Source: Paenibacillus xylanexedens
GTDB lineage: Bacteria; Bacillota; Bacilli; Paenibacillales; Paenibacillaceae
DNA length: 64,000 nt
Assembly (NCBI RefSeq): GCF_001908275.1
Contig: NZ_CP018620.1
Coordinates: 6,200,001-6,264,000, forward strand
Reading direction: 5' to 3'
Shown here: positions 1-9,907 of the stretch, piece by piece
Layout of the letters: each line of letters opens with the position of its first letter
Numbering within the stretch: position 1 is the first letter of the stretch
Translations under genes and position numbers: made by a program
The notes under the pieces: generated by a model
What the model saw: only the letters and a program-made list of their open reading frames with translations
What the model was told of the DNA's origin: nothing
The model's database searches: none

Positions 1-1187
1 TACGTATCATACAGTTTGAAAGCTTCAGGTCCGCTAATAACGGTGCGTCCTTCGGATTTGGCTGTGCCGCTGATATCAGCCAGAATAGCCAGACCATCTG
101 TGAGTGTTTCGTGGAAACGCTCTTCCTCGGTTTTGATTACTTTGGCGATGAACTCCTGTTTGTCTACTACCTCAGGGTAGTACATGCCCATCACTTCACC
201 AACGGTTGTTGTCAATTCATACAGGAATGGACGGTCAAGCCCAAGCACTTTTCCATAACGAACTGCACGGCGAAGCAAGCGACGGATGACATATCCACGT
301 CCTTCATTACTTGGCAGAACGCCATCACCTACTGCAAAAGCAACCGTACGGATATGATCGGCAATGACTTTCAGTGCAACATCAATCTCTACGCTGTCGT
401 TATATTTCACACCCGCAAGAGCGGCTGTTCTTTGAATCATCGGTTGGAACAGGTCTGTGTCGAAGTTGGAATCCACATTTTGCAGAATGGAAGCAAAACG
501 CTCCAAACCTGCACCTGTATCAATATTTTTGTTAGGAAGCGGTGTGTAGCTACCATCTTTGTTATGGTTGAACTGGGAGAATACCAGATTCCATACTTCC
601 AGATAACGTTCGTTTTCCCCACCTGGATACATTTCAGGATCACTCATGTCGTTACCATAAGCTTCGCCGCGGTCATAGAAGATCTCGGTACAAGGACCAC
701 ATGGGCCTTCGCCGATATCCCAAAAGTTTTCATCCAATTTAATGATACGCTCAGCAGGCAGTCCTACTTTTTCGTTCCACAGTTTGAAAGCTTCTTCATC
801 TTCCGGATATACCGTTACGGAAAGACGTTCCGGATCGAATCCGATCCACTCTTTGCTGGTCAAGAATTCCCAAGCCCATGTTACGGTCTCCTCCTTGAAG
901 TAATCTCCAATAGAGAAGTTGCCAAGCATTTCGAAGAACGTATGGTGACGACGCGTTTTACCAACATTCTCGATATCATTGGTACGGATACATTTTTGGG
1001 AGTTCGCTAGACGCGGGTTCTCCGGCTTCTCACGTCCGTCAAAATATGGTTTGAGCGGTGCCATACCTGCATTGATCCACAAAAGAGAAGGATCGTTGTG
1101 AGGTACGAGCGATGCGCTCGGCTCGATTTTGTGACCTTTACTTGCAAAAAACTCTATCCATTTGGACCGGATTTCACTGGCTTTCAT
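1..1187 (-). CDS. alaS: Alanyl-tRNA synthetase, N-terminal part (3' end cut by the window)
   Basis: Class II synthetase that charges tRNA-Ala in the cytoplasm. Translating the minus strand from the ATG at 1187 gives [19 protein letters not shown], then the class II catalytic segments typical of Ala[51 protein letters not shown] and [11 protein letters not shown]. About 395 codons are present; the family is usually near 880, so the editing domain, C-Ala domain and stop codon lie beyond position 1. The gene follows a T-box leader and a consensus promoter, so it is expected to respond to uncharged tRNA-Ala. The frame is open throughout the visible part. Identification is secure; only the missing C-terminal half is unseen. 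Confidence 0.97.
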   Translation of the reverse strand, partial: MKASEIRSKWIEFFASKGHKIEPSASLVPHNDPSLLWINAGMAPLKPYFDGREKPENPRLANSQKCIRTNDIENVGKTRRHHTFFEMLGNFSIGDYFKEETVTWAWEFLTSKEWIGFDPERLSVTVYPEDEEAFKLWNEKVGLPAERIIKLDENFWDIGEGPCGPCTEIFYDRGEAYGNDMSDPEMYPGGENERYLEVWNLVFSQFNHNKDGSYTPLPNKNIDTGAGLERFASILQNVDSNFDTDLFQPMIQRTAALAGVKYNDSVEIDVALKVIADHIRTVAFAVGDGVLPSNEGRGYVIRRLLRRAVRYGKVLGLDRPFLYELTTTVGEVMGMYYPEVVDKQEFIAKVIKTEEERFHETLTDGLAILADISGTAKSEGRTVISGPEAFKLYDT

Positions 1188-1270
1188 ACTGGATGCCCCC
1201 ATTAAATTATAATAGTCCGTTGCGTATTCGCTCCGGTTGGTCAACATTGTTTTTGTAAAAATAAACACAA

Positions 1271-1555
1271 AAAACGCCCCTGAATAATCAGGGACGATGT
1301 TATCGCGGTACCACCCTGGTTATTGCTGTTCATCCCTTGCTGCCCGGACAAACAAACAATCTCCTCGTTCATGCGAAATAACGGTCGCTCCCGGCAGGGT
1401 TGTCCTGCACTCCGAAATTAGCTTTCCGCCGCTTCATCTTTCAAGACTCTTCCAGCCATCAGTTCAGGCTCACCCTGATCCGATGAAGTCTATTCTCTGA
1501 GGAAAGGAACCCTCGGCGTACTTTATTTCATCATCGATTTCATGTTCTCAACATA
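1271..1555 (-). promoter_or_regulatory. T-box riboswitch leader of alaS
   Basis: Reading the minus strand, the leader contains the hallmark T-box sequence AGGGTGGTACCGCG (1304-1317), which pairs with the acceptor end of uncharged tRNA. It is followed at once by a terminator hairpin, CGTCCCTGATTATTCAGGGGCG plus a T-run, around 1268-1296. An upstream stem I-like region occupies roughly 1400-1550. Family knowledge: uncharged tRNA-Ala favours the antiterminator and so alaS transcription. I could not assign the specifier codon with confidence by eye. Confidence 0.93.
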
Positions 1556-1562
1556 CACACTC

Positions 1563-1591
1563 ATTATATCGATAGCACAAGCGGGTGTCAA
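1563..1591 (-). promoter_or_regulatory. Sigma-A promoter of alaS T-box leader
   Basis: The minus strand has a perfect consensus pair: TTGACA (1586-1591) and TATAAT (1563-1568) separated by 17 bp, just upstream of the T-box leader. It lies immediately after the stop codon of the AI-2E permease gene, so alaS has its own promoter. Confidence 0.85.
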
Positions 1592-1622
1592 CGCGACCTC
1601 TTTGATGTTTTCCCCCTGATAA

Positions 1623-2696
1623 TTAGTCGGTCCTTCGTTTGATGTAATAGGCGAAAAAGTGTTGCACAATCACCTTCAGCACGGCAAAAACGGGTACTGC
1701 CAGAATTAAACCTACAATGCCTGCCAATTCACCTCCGACGAGCAGTGCAAATATAATCGACAGTGGATGCAGATGCAACGTACGTCCCACCACCTGAGGA
1801 GAAATAACGTTACTCTCCAACACCTGGCACAGTGTGTTCACAATGACAACAAGTAGTACCATTTTAAACGATACGGTTGATGCCATGACCACAGCAGGAG
1901 CAGCTCCGAGGAACGGCCCCAAGTAGGGCACAATGTTAAACACAGCTACAATGCTTGCAAGCAGCAGGGCATACGGCATATCAATGATGATATAACCAAT
2001 GTAGGCAAAGATACCAACAATGACACAGACAATAAACTGTCCCCGAATATAGTTCCCCAGTGCAGTATCGATCTCTTTCATTACCGAGACAATCGCTTTC
2101 CGACGTGAACGAGGAAGATACGCCACAATGGTGCGTTCAAACACCTCAAAGTCTTTTAACATATAAAAGATCAGAAATGGCACGATAAACACATTGAATA
2201 ACACATTAATGGTCGCCCCGATATTGTCCATGAGCACAGCAATTCCCTGAGTTAGTCGATCCTCCATCTGAAAAAACCAGCTGTTCATGCCTGTTCGCAC
2301 ACTTGGCGGCATTAATTTGTGATCCATATTGTTCATCAGGCTCTGGGCACGCATGGACAGTTCCGGCATATGCTCGTTGAGTTCCCCCAGCTGTTCAATC
2401 AAAACCGGAATGACATTCATCAGAATGACACCGAGGCAGGTAAGGAAAAAGGCATAAATGAGTAGTACCGCAATTGTACGCGGCACCTTGCGCCCTCCCA
2501 GCATGCTGACAATCGGATTAAGTACATAGGATATGATAAGGGCTACGATAAAGGGTGCCAGCACTGTTTTCAGGAACGCATATATGTGAAGCAGTAAAGG
2601 CCGCAGCAGCCAGATAAAATATAAAATGATCAATCCGAGCAGCAGCCAGATCGCGTAACGGAACAGCTTGTTTTTGGTTAATTGCTCCACTTGCAT
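1623..2696 (-). CDS. AI-2E family transporter (YrrI-like integral membrane protein)
   Basis: A 357-residue polytopic membrane protein of the AI-2E exporter / UPF0118 family. It has an N-terminal pair of hydrophobic helices (about residues 12-60), a central soluble portion with the family-typical MPxxVRTGMNSW region, and several C-terminal helices including the conserved NIVPYLGPFLGA segment near residue 255 and VVGRTLHLHPLSIIFALLVGG near the end. The B. subtilis relative yrrI also sits beside alaS. The family includes autoinducer-2 exporters and Na+/H+ antiporters, so the substrate cannot be named here. The start at 2696 follows a GGAGA-type ribosome binding site. It is transcribed toward alaS with no obvious terminator between them. 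Confidence 0.88.
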   Translation of the reverse strand: MQVEQLTKNKLFRYAIWLLLGLIILYFIWLLRPLLLHIYAFLKTVLAPFIVALIISYVLNPIVSMLGGRKVPRTIAVLLIYAFFLTCLGVILMNVIPVLIEQLGELNEHMPELSMRAQSLMNNMDHKLMPPSVRTGMNSWFFQMEDRLTQGIAVLMDNIGATINVLFNVFIVPFLIFYMLKDFEVFERTIVAYLPRSRRKAIVSVMKEIDTALGNYIRGQFIVCVIVGIFAYIGYIIIDMPYALLLASIVAVFNIVPYLGPFLGAAPAVVMASTVSFKMVLLVVIVNTLCQVLESNVISPQVVGRTLHLHPLSIIFALLVGGELAGIVGLILAVPVFAVLKVIVQHFFAYYIKRRTD

Positions 2697-2802
2697 CTCT
2701 CCTTTTGGACTGGCTCTGAGAGTCAGTATATGTAGGAAAGGTAATATTTATTAACACATCGCAGAAGTGGAAAGGAGCAATCCGAACATTTTTTCCTCAA
2801 AC

Positions 2803-2836
2803 CAAAAAACGCCTCCTTCATCAGAGAAGGAAGCGC
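2803..2836 (-). terminator. Rho-independent terminator after the zinc-ribbon gene
   Basis: On the minus strand GCGCTTCCTTC and GAAGGAGGCG form a stem of about 10 bp around a TCTGAT loop, followed by six T. It closes the unit 3726-2985. The rest of the gap 2697-2984 holds a 19-nt inverted repeat (CATGACA-GACAT-TGTCATG, 2935-2953) and nothing else I recognise. Confidence 0.85.
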
Positions 2837-2984
2837 ATTTTGCAGTACGGGTTAGCATATAATCAACCATACACCAGCCGAACCACTATGTAACCGCATC
2901 TATATACATCTGCCAACAATTAACGACAGCCTCCCATGACAGACATTGTCATGAAACCGCATATAGAGGAAGTTATTCTGCTTA

Positions 2985-3200
2985 TTAAGAAGAAGCGTGA
3001 AGATGAGGGAAGTCTTGTGGCAGCTCGTCCCCGAAAAACAGATCATCCAGGGAGCTCAGCGTACCATCTTCTTCCACCTGATATACAGACATTTTCTCAC
3101 CGTTCACCGTTAATTCGATAAAGCATCCCCAGCAATAAAACTGGTGGGAACCAATTTTCCCGATATCTTTGGAACTACAGTTTGGACATTTCATATTCAT
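2985..3200 (-). CDS. Small zinc-ribbon protein, function unknown
   Basis: A 71-residue protein opening with CPNC (residues 5-8) and a later CWGC (residues 28-31). These two CxxC knuckles about 20 residues apart are a typical zinc-ribbon spacing. After the ribbon comes a strand-like FIELTVNGEKMSVYQV segment and an acidic C-terminus. It starts four bases after the upstream PRC-barrel gene stops, so the two are almost certainly co-transcribed and end at the terminator at 2803-2836. I do not recognise a named family. A nucleic-acid or metal-sensing adaptor role is possible but only inferred from the fold. Confidence 0.8.
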   Translation of the reverse strand: MNMKCPNCSSKDIGKIGSHQFYCWGCFIELTVNGEKMSVYQVEEDGTLSSLDDLFFGDELPQDFPHLHASS

Positions 3201-3204
3201 TCAC

Positions 3205-3726
3205 CTATCCATTAACAGAATGAATGGCATTTTCCAAGCGTTGTTCACTCAGAGACGGCACCATAATGGCACTTTCCCCGATGGACATATCGCTTGTACA
3301 TGGCAGCCATTTGCGGCCCTCGATCAGATCGGACACAAAACCGTCCGTAATTTCAATCCCTATTATTGTATTTCCCAACTCTTGGTCAAAATAAACATCG
3401 GAGACACGCCCAAGCAGCAAACCTTCTTCGGTGAGCACGGACATCTCCTTCAATTTAGACCGACCGAGGAGGTACGTGTATTTTATGTCGTCGGCTCCCG
3501 TCTTGCGGACAGCCTGTTGATTACGGATCATGACGGCATCTTCGCCGTAGGCAACGATATCTTGCCACTGCACGATTTTGACATGATTGGTAAACAGACC
3601 TTTGTTCTCAAGCTCAATGCCTTCGATCTCCCAATCATCATTCACAATGAAATCCTGGATTTTACCGACCTGCTTCCCGTCCTCAACATCAAAAACGGCA
3701 AGTCCGATCATTTCCTGAAGCTTCAT
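3205..3726 (-). CDS. PRC-barrel domain protein (YrrD-like)
   Basis: A 173-residue soluble protein with two PRC-barrel-like repeats. The first (about residues 4-75) starts KLQEMIGLAVFDVEDGKQVGKI; the second (about residues 88-160) carries KLKEMSVLTEEGLLLGRVSDVYFD. PRC barrels are small beta domains found in RimM and photosynthetic reaction-centre H subunits and usually mediate protein or RNA contacts. The relative yrrD occupies the same neighbourhood in B. subtilis (alaS / cysteine desulfurase region). The ATG at 3726 is preceded by GAGGGGGA at good distance. Its partner and biochemical role are not known from the sequence. Confidence 0.82.
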   Translation of the reverse strand: MKLQEMIGLAVFDVEDGKQVGKIQDFIVNDDWEIEGIELENKGLFTNHVKIVQWQDIVAYGEDAVMIRNQQAVRKTGADDIKYTYLLGRSKLKEMSVLTEEGLLLGRVSDVYFDQELGNTIIGIEITDGFVSDLIEGRKWLPCTSDMSIGESAIMVPSLSEQRLENAIHSVNG

Positions 3727-3890
3727 CGCTGGGTCCCCCTCATCTTCTTATCATTAAATAGGCGCGGCGCTATTGCTAGGTATGCCCAAAGTTGATGAGT
3801 GGCAATCAGACGCCGATCATCAAAACCGCTTCTATCCAACCGATGAAATGGAACTTCTTCCCTCCTTCTGTTCCATGTGTAAAGTTCCCC

Positions 3891-5042
3891 TTAGGGTCTA
3901 TTACGCAGTCGTCCAAGAATGGTTCCAATTTTTTCGGCGGTTATCATGATTTCTTCCGTAGTATTACCCAATCCCCAGCTAAATCGAATCGCAGAGTGTA
4001 AAAATGTTTCAGGCAATTTCATCGCTTTGAGCACATGAGAGACTTCAAGTGAACCGGAAGTGCAGGCAGAACCGCTTGCAACAGCAATCCCTTCCATATC
4101 CAGATTCATTAACATCGTTTCTGTGGACACTTCCGGAAAGCTGATATTCAGGATGTTTGGCAGCGTATGCTCCAGGTGTCCATTCACGTGAAAGTGCTCC
4201 GTTCCCACATGAATTTCAAGCTGTTCCAACAAAAGTTTACGCAATTCCAAATCATGCTGACGATGCGCCTCCGTCTGTGCTGATGCAATCTTGAGCGCCT
4301 CTGCAAATCCGGTAATACCTGCGATATTTTCCGTACCAGCACGACGCTGACGCTCTTGCAATCCACCGTGAGCTCTTGCTTCCAGCACAATTCCTCGTCG
4401 TACATAGAGTGCACCTACGCCCTGAGGTCCATTGATTTTATGCGCTGAGAAGCTGATCAGATCCACAGGCAGTTCCTTACAGGAAATATTCTGGCTGCCC
4501 AGAGCCTGAACTGCATCGGTATGGAAAAGGATATTATGCTGACGTGCAAGCTCACCCACCTCACAGATCGGCTGAATTGTGCCTACTTCATTGTTGGCAT
4601 ACATCATGGTAATCAACACCGTATCCGGTCGAATAGCCTCTCGCAACTCATCCAGATTTATTCGTCCATAATGATCAACAGATAGATAGGTTACTTCATA
4701 ACCTTGCCGCTCCAATTCCTGACACGTATGCAAGACAGCATGGTGCTCTATTGCGGTCGTAATGACGTGTTTCCCCTTATCCTGCCTGGATGAGACTGCT
4801 CCAAAGATTGCCAGATTGTCGCTCTCCGTGCCACCTCCGGTGAATACCAATTCGTCCGGGAAACAGCCCAAAGACGCCGCAATGACATCCCTTGCTCCGC
4901 TGACAGTCCGTTTGGCTTCACGCCCAAAGGCATGGATACTTGATGCATTGCCAAATTGTCCTGTCATGACGTTCATCATCGCTTCTGCGACTTGTGGATG
5001 CATAGGTGTCGATGCGGCGTGATCCAAATAAATTCGTTTCAT
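3891..5042 (-). CDS. Cysteine desulfurase (NifS/IscS family, YrvO-like)
   Basis: A PLP enzyme that removes sulfur from L-cysteine to form a protein persulfide, supplying tRNA thiolation and probably Fe-S assembly. The 383 residues begin with the family signature YLDHAASTP, contain the PLP lysine in SFSAHKINGPQGVG (Lys202), and the catalytic cysteine in the loop SGSACTSGS (Cys327), so all key residues are present. The long loop and SGSACTSG motif fit the IscS/YrvO branch. In B. subtilis yrvO sits between cymR and mnmA; here cymR and mnmA lie close by, but a coiled-coil gene intervenes and this gene is divergent from it. The ATG at 5042 follows GGAGTG. Working partner is inferred to be MnmA. 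Confidence 0.93.
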   Translation of the reverse strand: MKRIYLDHAASTPMHPQVAEAMMNVMTGQFGNASSIHAFGREAKRTVSGARDVIAASLGCFPDELVFTGGGTESDNLAIFGAVSSRQDKGKHVITTAIEHHAVLHTCQELERQGYEVTYLSVDHYGRINLDELREAIRPDTVLITMMYANNEVGTIQPICEVGELARQHNILFHTDAVQALGSQNISCKELPVDLISFSAHKINGPQGVGALYVRRGIVLEARAHGGLQERQRRAGTENIAGITGFAEALKIASAQTEAHRQHDLELRKLLLEQLEIHVGTEHFHVNGHLEHTLPNILNISFPEVSTETMLMNLDMEGIAVASGSACTSGSLEVSHVLKAMKLPETFLHSAIRFSWGLGNTTEEIMITAEKIGTILGRLRNRP

Positions 5043-5175
5043 TTATCTTCACTCCGTTATATGTTAAATTTCTATCTGATGGCAAACTGTCAAAATTGGA
5101 AACTGAAACGGATGCTCTATTGTCACATCTTCGTGTATAATGTTCTAATATCCATTTCAAAAAGGAGAGAGAGAC

Positions 5176-5592
5176 ATGAGTGATCCCATTCTCGGTCAGA
5201 TTCTGAATCAGCTTCAACAAATGGACAAGCGGTTCGACAACATTGATGGACATCTTGGAAAAATAGACAACCGACTCGATGTTATGGAAGAGAGGCTCGG
5301 TGCCGTAGAGAACAGACTCGACACTGTTGATCGCACACTTAATGTTATTGACGACAGGCTCAATAAGGTAGATGGCAGATTGGATACCATCGAGGAACAA
5401 ACTAAAAACATACCGCTTCTTCAACAAGCTGTTCTGGAAACACTAACCGTTACTAAACGTCTTGACGCTTCCCACTCCGCCTCTGAACGCAAAGTAACTA
5501 CCGAATTGAATACACATCAGCACAGCATTGATATTTTGAATCGCCGTCAGTTACGCATGGAAGCCGATATAGAAACCTTAAAAAGTCGCTGA
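5176..5592 (+). CDS. Heptad-repeat coiled-coil protein, function unknown
   Basis: A 138-residue protein made almost entirely of heptads. From about residue 23 to 79 it reads as eight consecutive seven-residue units of the form I/V/M-[DE]-x-x-L-x-x (for example IDNRLDV, MEERLGA, VENRLDT, VDRTLNV, IDDRLNK, VDGRLDT), predicting a long parallel coiled coil. A second helical part (about 85-138) ends in LRMEADIETLKSR. There is no signal peptide or membrane segment. The start is firm: AAGGAGAGAGAGAC precedes the ATG at 5176. It is read away from the desulfurase and ends at the terminator 5716-5738. Similar repeats occur in phage and structural proteins, so function cannot be assigned. Its presence splits a normally tight sulfur-metabolism cluster. 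Confidence 0.82.
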   Translation: MSDPILGQILNQLQQMDKRFDNIDGHLGKIDNRLDVMEERLGAVENRLDTVDRTLNVIDDRLNKVDGRLDTIEEQTKNIPLLQQAVLETLTVTKRLDASHSASERKVTTELNTHQHSIDILNRRQLRMEADIETLKSR

Positions 5593-5715
5593 TTTACAAG
5601 TGATCCAGTTAAGTTCACACTTGACCATCTTGTAAATTCCGCGGCTGAATACATAGCCCTGCTCAATTAAAATAATCTGTAGAAATTGAAGAACAAAGTA
5701 CCCATTGGCATGTCT

Positions 5716-5738
5716 AAAGCCCCCAAGTTGGGGGCTTT
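5716..5738. terminator. Bidirectional terminator between coiled-coil gene and cymR
   Basis: A perfect hairpin, AAAGCCCCC-AAGTT-GGGGGCTTT, with T-rich sequence after it on the plus strand and A-rich sequence before it. It lies between convergent genes (stop at 5592 on plus, stop at 5770 on minus) and can serve both. Confidence 0.88.
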
Positions 5739-5769
5739 ATTGTGTCTTCTGTGATGCGAATTAATGATC

Positions 5770-6189
5770 TTAAATGTAAAACATGTAGCTATCTTTTTTG
5801 TCCTGATCCTGGAAGGTAATCAGGTCTTTCAGTGTTGTGGAATCCAACACTTCCGCAATGCCGTCACGAATACGCAACCATAGATCACGCTTCGCCGGAT
5901 CATCTTCCTCTGTGAAATCTACTGGAGAGATTGGCCCTTCCAGTACACGGATTACATCGCCTGCAGTTACGGTTGCAGGATCACCCGCAAGGATATAACC
6001 GCCGTAAGCACCTCTAATGCTTTTCACCAGTCCTGCATTACGTAGTGGAGCAATCAGTTGCTCCAAGTAATGCTCCGAGAGCTGGTTGCGCTCAGCAATG
6101 CTTTTAAGTGATGTAGGGCCTTCGCCTATTCTGGCAGCAAGCTCCATCATGATTGTGAGGCCGTAACGGCCTTTTGTCGATATTTTCAA
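5770..6189 (-). CDS. cymR: Rrf2-family cysteine metabolism repressor CymR
   Basis: A DNA-binding repressor of cysteine biosynthesis and sulfur uptake genes; in B. subtilis it works in complex with CysK as the O-acetylserine sensor. The product starts KISTKGRYGLTIMMELA, carries the winged-helix (TSLKSIAERNQLSEHYLEQLIAPLRNAGLVKS) and the wing RGAYGGY, and ends in YMFYI. From memory these agree closely with B. subtilis CymR (138 residues). I chose the TTG at 6189 because AGAGGTGA lies 5 bp before it and the product then begins like known CymR; the upstream TTG at 6207 has no ribosome binding site. There are no cysteines for an Fe-S cluster, as expected for CymR rather than IscR. Confidence 0.93.
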   Translation of the reverse strand: MKISTKGRYGLTIMMELAARIGEGPTSLKSIAERNQLSEHYLEQLIAPLRNAGLVKSIRGAYGGYILAGDPATVTAGDVIRVLEGPISPVDFTEEDDPAKRDLWLRIRDGIAEVLDSTTLKDLITFQDQDKKDSYMFYI

Positions 6190-7635
<1,446 letters not shown>

Positions 7636-7687
7636 TAGAGCTTGTCCATTAAAATGCAGATTATACACAATACCGTGTATCCCTATT

Positions 7688-7730
7688 AAAAAAGCCGTCT
7701 TTCATGTATACCATGAAGGATGGCTTTTTT
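7688..7730. terminator. Bidirectional terminator between mnmA and crcB
   Basis: The inverted repeat AAAAAGCC-(N)-TTTCATG-TATAC-CATGAA-(N)-GGCTTTTT lies between converging mnmA and the crcB pair, with A-run and T-run on either side suitable for termination in both directions. Confidence 0.88.
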
Positions 7731-7766
7731 CCTGCTTATTTTTGCAAGAAAATTAAAAATAGTTCG

Positions 7767-8126
7767 TTATGCAGTCAACCAGACTCCTGCCAAGCAGGCC
7801 AACACCCCAACTACAACCGAACTGATGACGTAGAGCGCCGCGCTTGCATATCGTTGTCGACCCATAAGTCCTAACGTCTCATAGCCAAAGGTGGAGAATG
7901 TGGTGTAAGCACCGCAAAATCCGGTTCCCCACATCACCCAGATTCCATCTGAGATCATTGCAGATTCATGCCACCCATATAACAACCCAAGCAACAATGA
8001 ACCACTGATGTTGATGATCCATGTTCCCCATGGAAAAGCCGTTCCCAGCAAGCCAGAGACCCATTTTCCCAGACTGTAACGCAGTACCGCACCCAGCACA
8101 CCTGCAAAACCAATCCACAGGATCAT
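7767..8126 (-). CDS. crcB: Fluoride channel subunit CrcB/Fluc, second copy
   Basis: A 119-residue, four-helix membrane protein of the Fluc family, which exports fluoride as a dual-topology dimer. It shows GxxGAVLRYSLG at the N-terminus, the WGTWIINISGSLLLG helix, and GTGFCGAYTTFSTFGYET, the conserved TTFSTF pore motif with the upstream G-F-C/T-G-A. Its ATG at 8126 overlaps the stop of the first copy by four bases (ATGA), so the two are translationally coupled. In organisms with paired crcB genes the products form antiparallel heterodimers, each gene encoding one orientation; that is the likely arrangement here. No fluoride riboswitch was seen upstream. Confidence 0.92.
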   Translation of the reverse strand: MILWIGFAGVLGAVLRYSLGKWVSGLLGTAFPWGTWIINISGSLLLGLLYGWHESAMISDGIWVMWGTGFCGAYTTFSTFGYETLGLMGRQRYASAALYVISSVVVGVLACLAGVWLTA

Positions 8127-8524
8127 GAGGCATCACCCTCTTGTCTTTGTGCTCCCAACATACGATGTCCAAGGCTCATTCCCAGCGCACAGAGCAACAA
8201 TCCTGCCAACAGACTCACGATCATATAAATAGCGGCACTGATCCATTCGCCCCCTTCGGATAAACGAAAAATATCCAGTGTAAACGTGGAGAATGTCGTA
8301 AATGCGCCAGTAAAACCTGTGCCAATCGCCAGTCGAAGTTGTGGTGTTATTTTGCCTGGAACAGCTATGGTAAAGAACCAACCCAAAAAAAGGCTACCCA
8401 TCGCATTGATTAACAGTACCGCCCAAGGAAAGCCCACATGGACAGTTGGTAACGCTAACTGTATGGCATATCGGGTTAATGTACCGAGAAATCCACCCGC
8501 CCCTATATACAAAAGCTCTTTCAT
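8123..8524 (-). CDS. crcB: Fluoride channel subunit CrcB/Fluc, first copy
   Basis: A 133-residue Fluc homologue with four predicted helices: GAGGFLGTLTRY, FPWAVLLINAMGSLFLGW, GTGFTGAFTTFSTFTLD with the pore motif, and a C-terminal helix rich in Leu/Ala. It begins 33 bases after rarA stops and overlaps the second copy by four bases, so rarA-crcB-crcB probably form one transcript. Compared with its partner its C-terminus is longer and more charged (HRMLGAQRQEGD), a type of charge difference that may fix opposite membrane orientations. Together they should protect the cytoplasm from fluoride. Function is inferred from the family. Confidence 0.92.
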   Translation of the reverse strand: MKELLYIGAGGFLGTLTRYAIQLALPTVHVGFPWAVLLINAMGSLFLGWFFTIAVPGKITPQLRLAIGTGFTGAFTTFSTFTLDIFRLSEGGEWISAAIYMIVSLLAGLLLCALGMSLGHRMLGAQRQEGDAS

Positions 8525-8557
8525 GTTGTGTGCATCTCCCGAGTGATCTGACTGATC

Positions 8558-9865
8558 TTATAGATCTCTGCGCCGCTGTTGGTTCAGCCTGATCTTCGAT
8601 TCGTTACCCTGCTCCGTTGCCTCATAGAATACTCTCCGTGAGAGCTGCTTTGGCAAATATTCTTGTTTCACGTAATGCCCAGGGTAATTGTGCGGATATT
8701 GATATCCCTCATGTCCAAGCTTCACGGCACCCGAGTAATGCGTATCTCGCAAGTGAAGCGGAACTTCTGCCGATTTCACCTCATCAATCGCGTTCATGGC
8801 TTTGGAAATGGCGGTATACACCGCATTGGATTTCGGACTTTCTACTGCAAACAAAATCGCTTGTGCAATGTTCAGCTTGGCTTCGGGCCAGCCGTTATTC
8901 CGGTACGCATCAAGTGCTCCAATGGCCTGGGTCATGGCTTGCGGGTTCGCAAGTCCAATGTCTTCACTGCTTGCTGCAATCAGGCGCCGAATAAAGGTCA
9001 TCGGGTCCATGCCGAGCTTCTCCACCGCGTATAGAAACCAGAACAGCGCCGCATCACTGGAACCCCGAATACTCTTGTGAAATGCAGACAGCACATCATA
9101 CTGGGTGGATTCATCTGCCTTCACAATGGGGCGTCGAATAGACTCTTCAGCTACACTAAGCGTAATATGAATGGACCCATTCTTCTCCGGTGGCGTGGTC
9201 AACGCAGCCAGTTCAAGCGCGTTAAGCGCACGCCGAATATCCCCGTTGGCCATCGTAGCAATATGTTCAAGCGCCTCATCGTCCGCCTGTAGCTCCATGA
9301 ACCCCAGACCTTTGTCCGCATCACTCAATGCTCTGCGCATCGCAATAAGCGAATGCTCCTTGTTCAGTGATTCCAGCTGGAAGAGGGTGGAGCGACTCAT
9401 CAAGGCTCCATTGACATAATGAAAGGGATTCTCTGTTGTCGCGCCGATAAAAATAATCGTGCCCTTCTCTACCGCTGGCAATAGCGCATCCTGACGTGAA
9501 CTGTTAAACCGATGTACCTCGTCGAGGAACAGAATGGTTTTGGTTCCATACAGCTGTTTGTTCGTTTGGGCCTGTTCGATGACTTCACGCACATCCTTGA
9601 CGGAAGCTTCCACTGCATTCAGACGTACGAACTGTCCTTGCGTTTGCTGGGAAATAATATGTGCCAAGGTTGTCTTGCCACATCCCGGAGGGCCGTATAA
9701 CAAGATGGACGAAATCTGATCAGCCTCGATGGCGCGCCGGAGTAATTTCCCCGGTCCAATAATATGTTCCTGTCCAATATATTCATCCAGATGCTCTGGC
9801 CGCAAGCGGTCCGCGAGCAATCTAGCTTGTGGTTTTGAGTCCTGTTGAAACGAAAATAAATCCAT
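8558..9865 (-). CDS. rarA: Replication-associated recombination ATPase RarA (MgsA/YrvN)
   Basis: A clamp-loader-like AAA+ ATPase that acts at stalled replication forks. The 435 residues contain Walker A GPPGCGKT (58-65), Walker B FLDEVHRF (about 113-120), sensor 1 FIGATTENP, and the C-terminal tetramerisation region with HLRDTHYSG and YPHNYPGHYVKQEYLP, all typical of RarA/WRNIP1. The start at 9865 follows AAGGAAGTG. The B. subtilis counterpart yrvN lies next to cymR, consistent with its place here. It heads a likely operon with the two crcB genes. A DnaX-type or RuvB identity is excluded by the C-terminal motifs. Confidence 0.95.
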   Translation of the reverse strand: MDLFSFQQDSKPQARLLADRLRPEHLDEYIGQEHIIGPGKLLRRAIEADQISSILLYGPPGCGKTTLAHIISQQTQGQFVRLNAVEASVKDVREVIEQAQTNKQLYGTKTILFLDEVHRFNSSRQDALLPAVEKGTIIFIGATTENPFHYVNGALMSRSTLFQLESLNKEHSLIAMRRALSDADKGLGFMELQADDEALEHIATMANGDIRRALNALELAALTTPPEKNGSIHITLSVAEESIRRPIVKADESTQYDVLSAFHKSIRGSSDAALFWFLYAVEKLGMDPMTFIRRLIAASSEDIGLANPQAMTQAIGALDAYRNNGWPEAKLNIAQAILFAVESPKSNAVYTAISKAMNAIDEVKSAEVPLHLRDTHYSGAVKLGHEGYQYPHNYPGHYVKQEYLPKQLSRRVFYEATEQGNESKIRLNQQRRRDL

Positions 9866-9907
9866 TGCTCATCACTTCCTTAACGGATTGCCTTGCCTTG
9901 AGTACAA

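Noticed and set aside
2935..2953. CATGACA-GACAT-TGTCATG inverted repeat
   Set aside because: Clear symmetry but no adjacent promoter or T-run, so no function was assigned beyond noting it.
4918..5427. 169-codon minus-strand frame opposite the coiled-coil gene
   Set aside because: It is antisense to the heptad repeat and overlaps the start of the desulfurase; its repetitive product is the mirror of the repeat, with no ribosome binding site.
8525..8557. Possible fluoride riboswitch before crcB
   Set aside because: Only 33 bp separate rarA and crcB, too short for the aptamer, and the consensus is absent.
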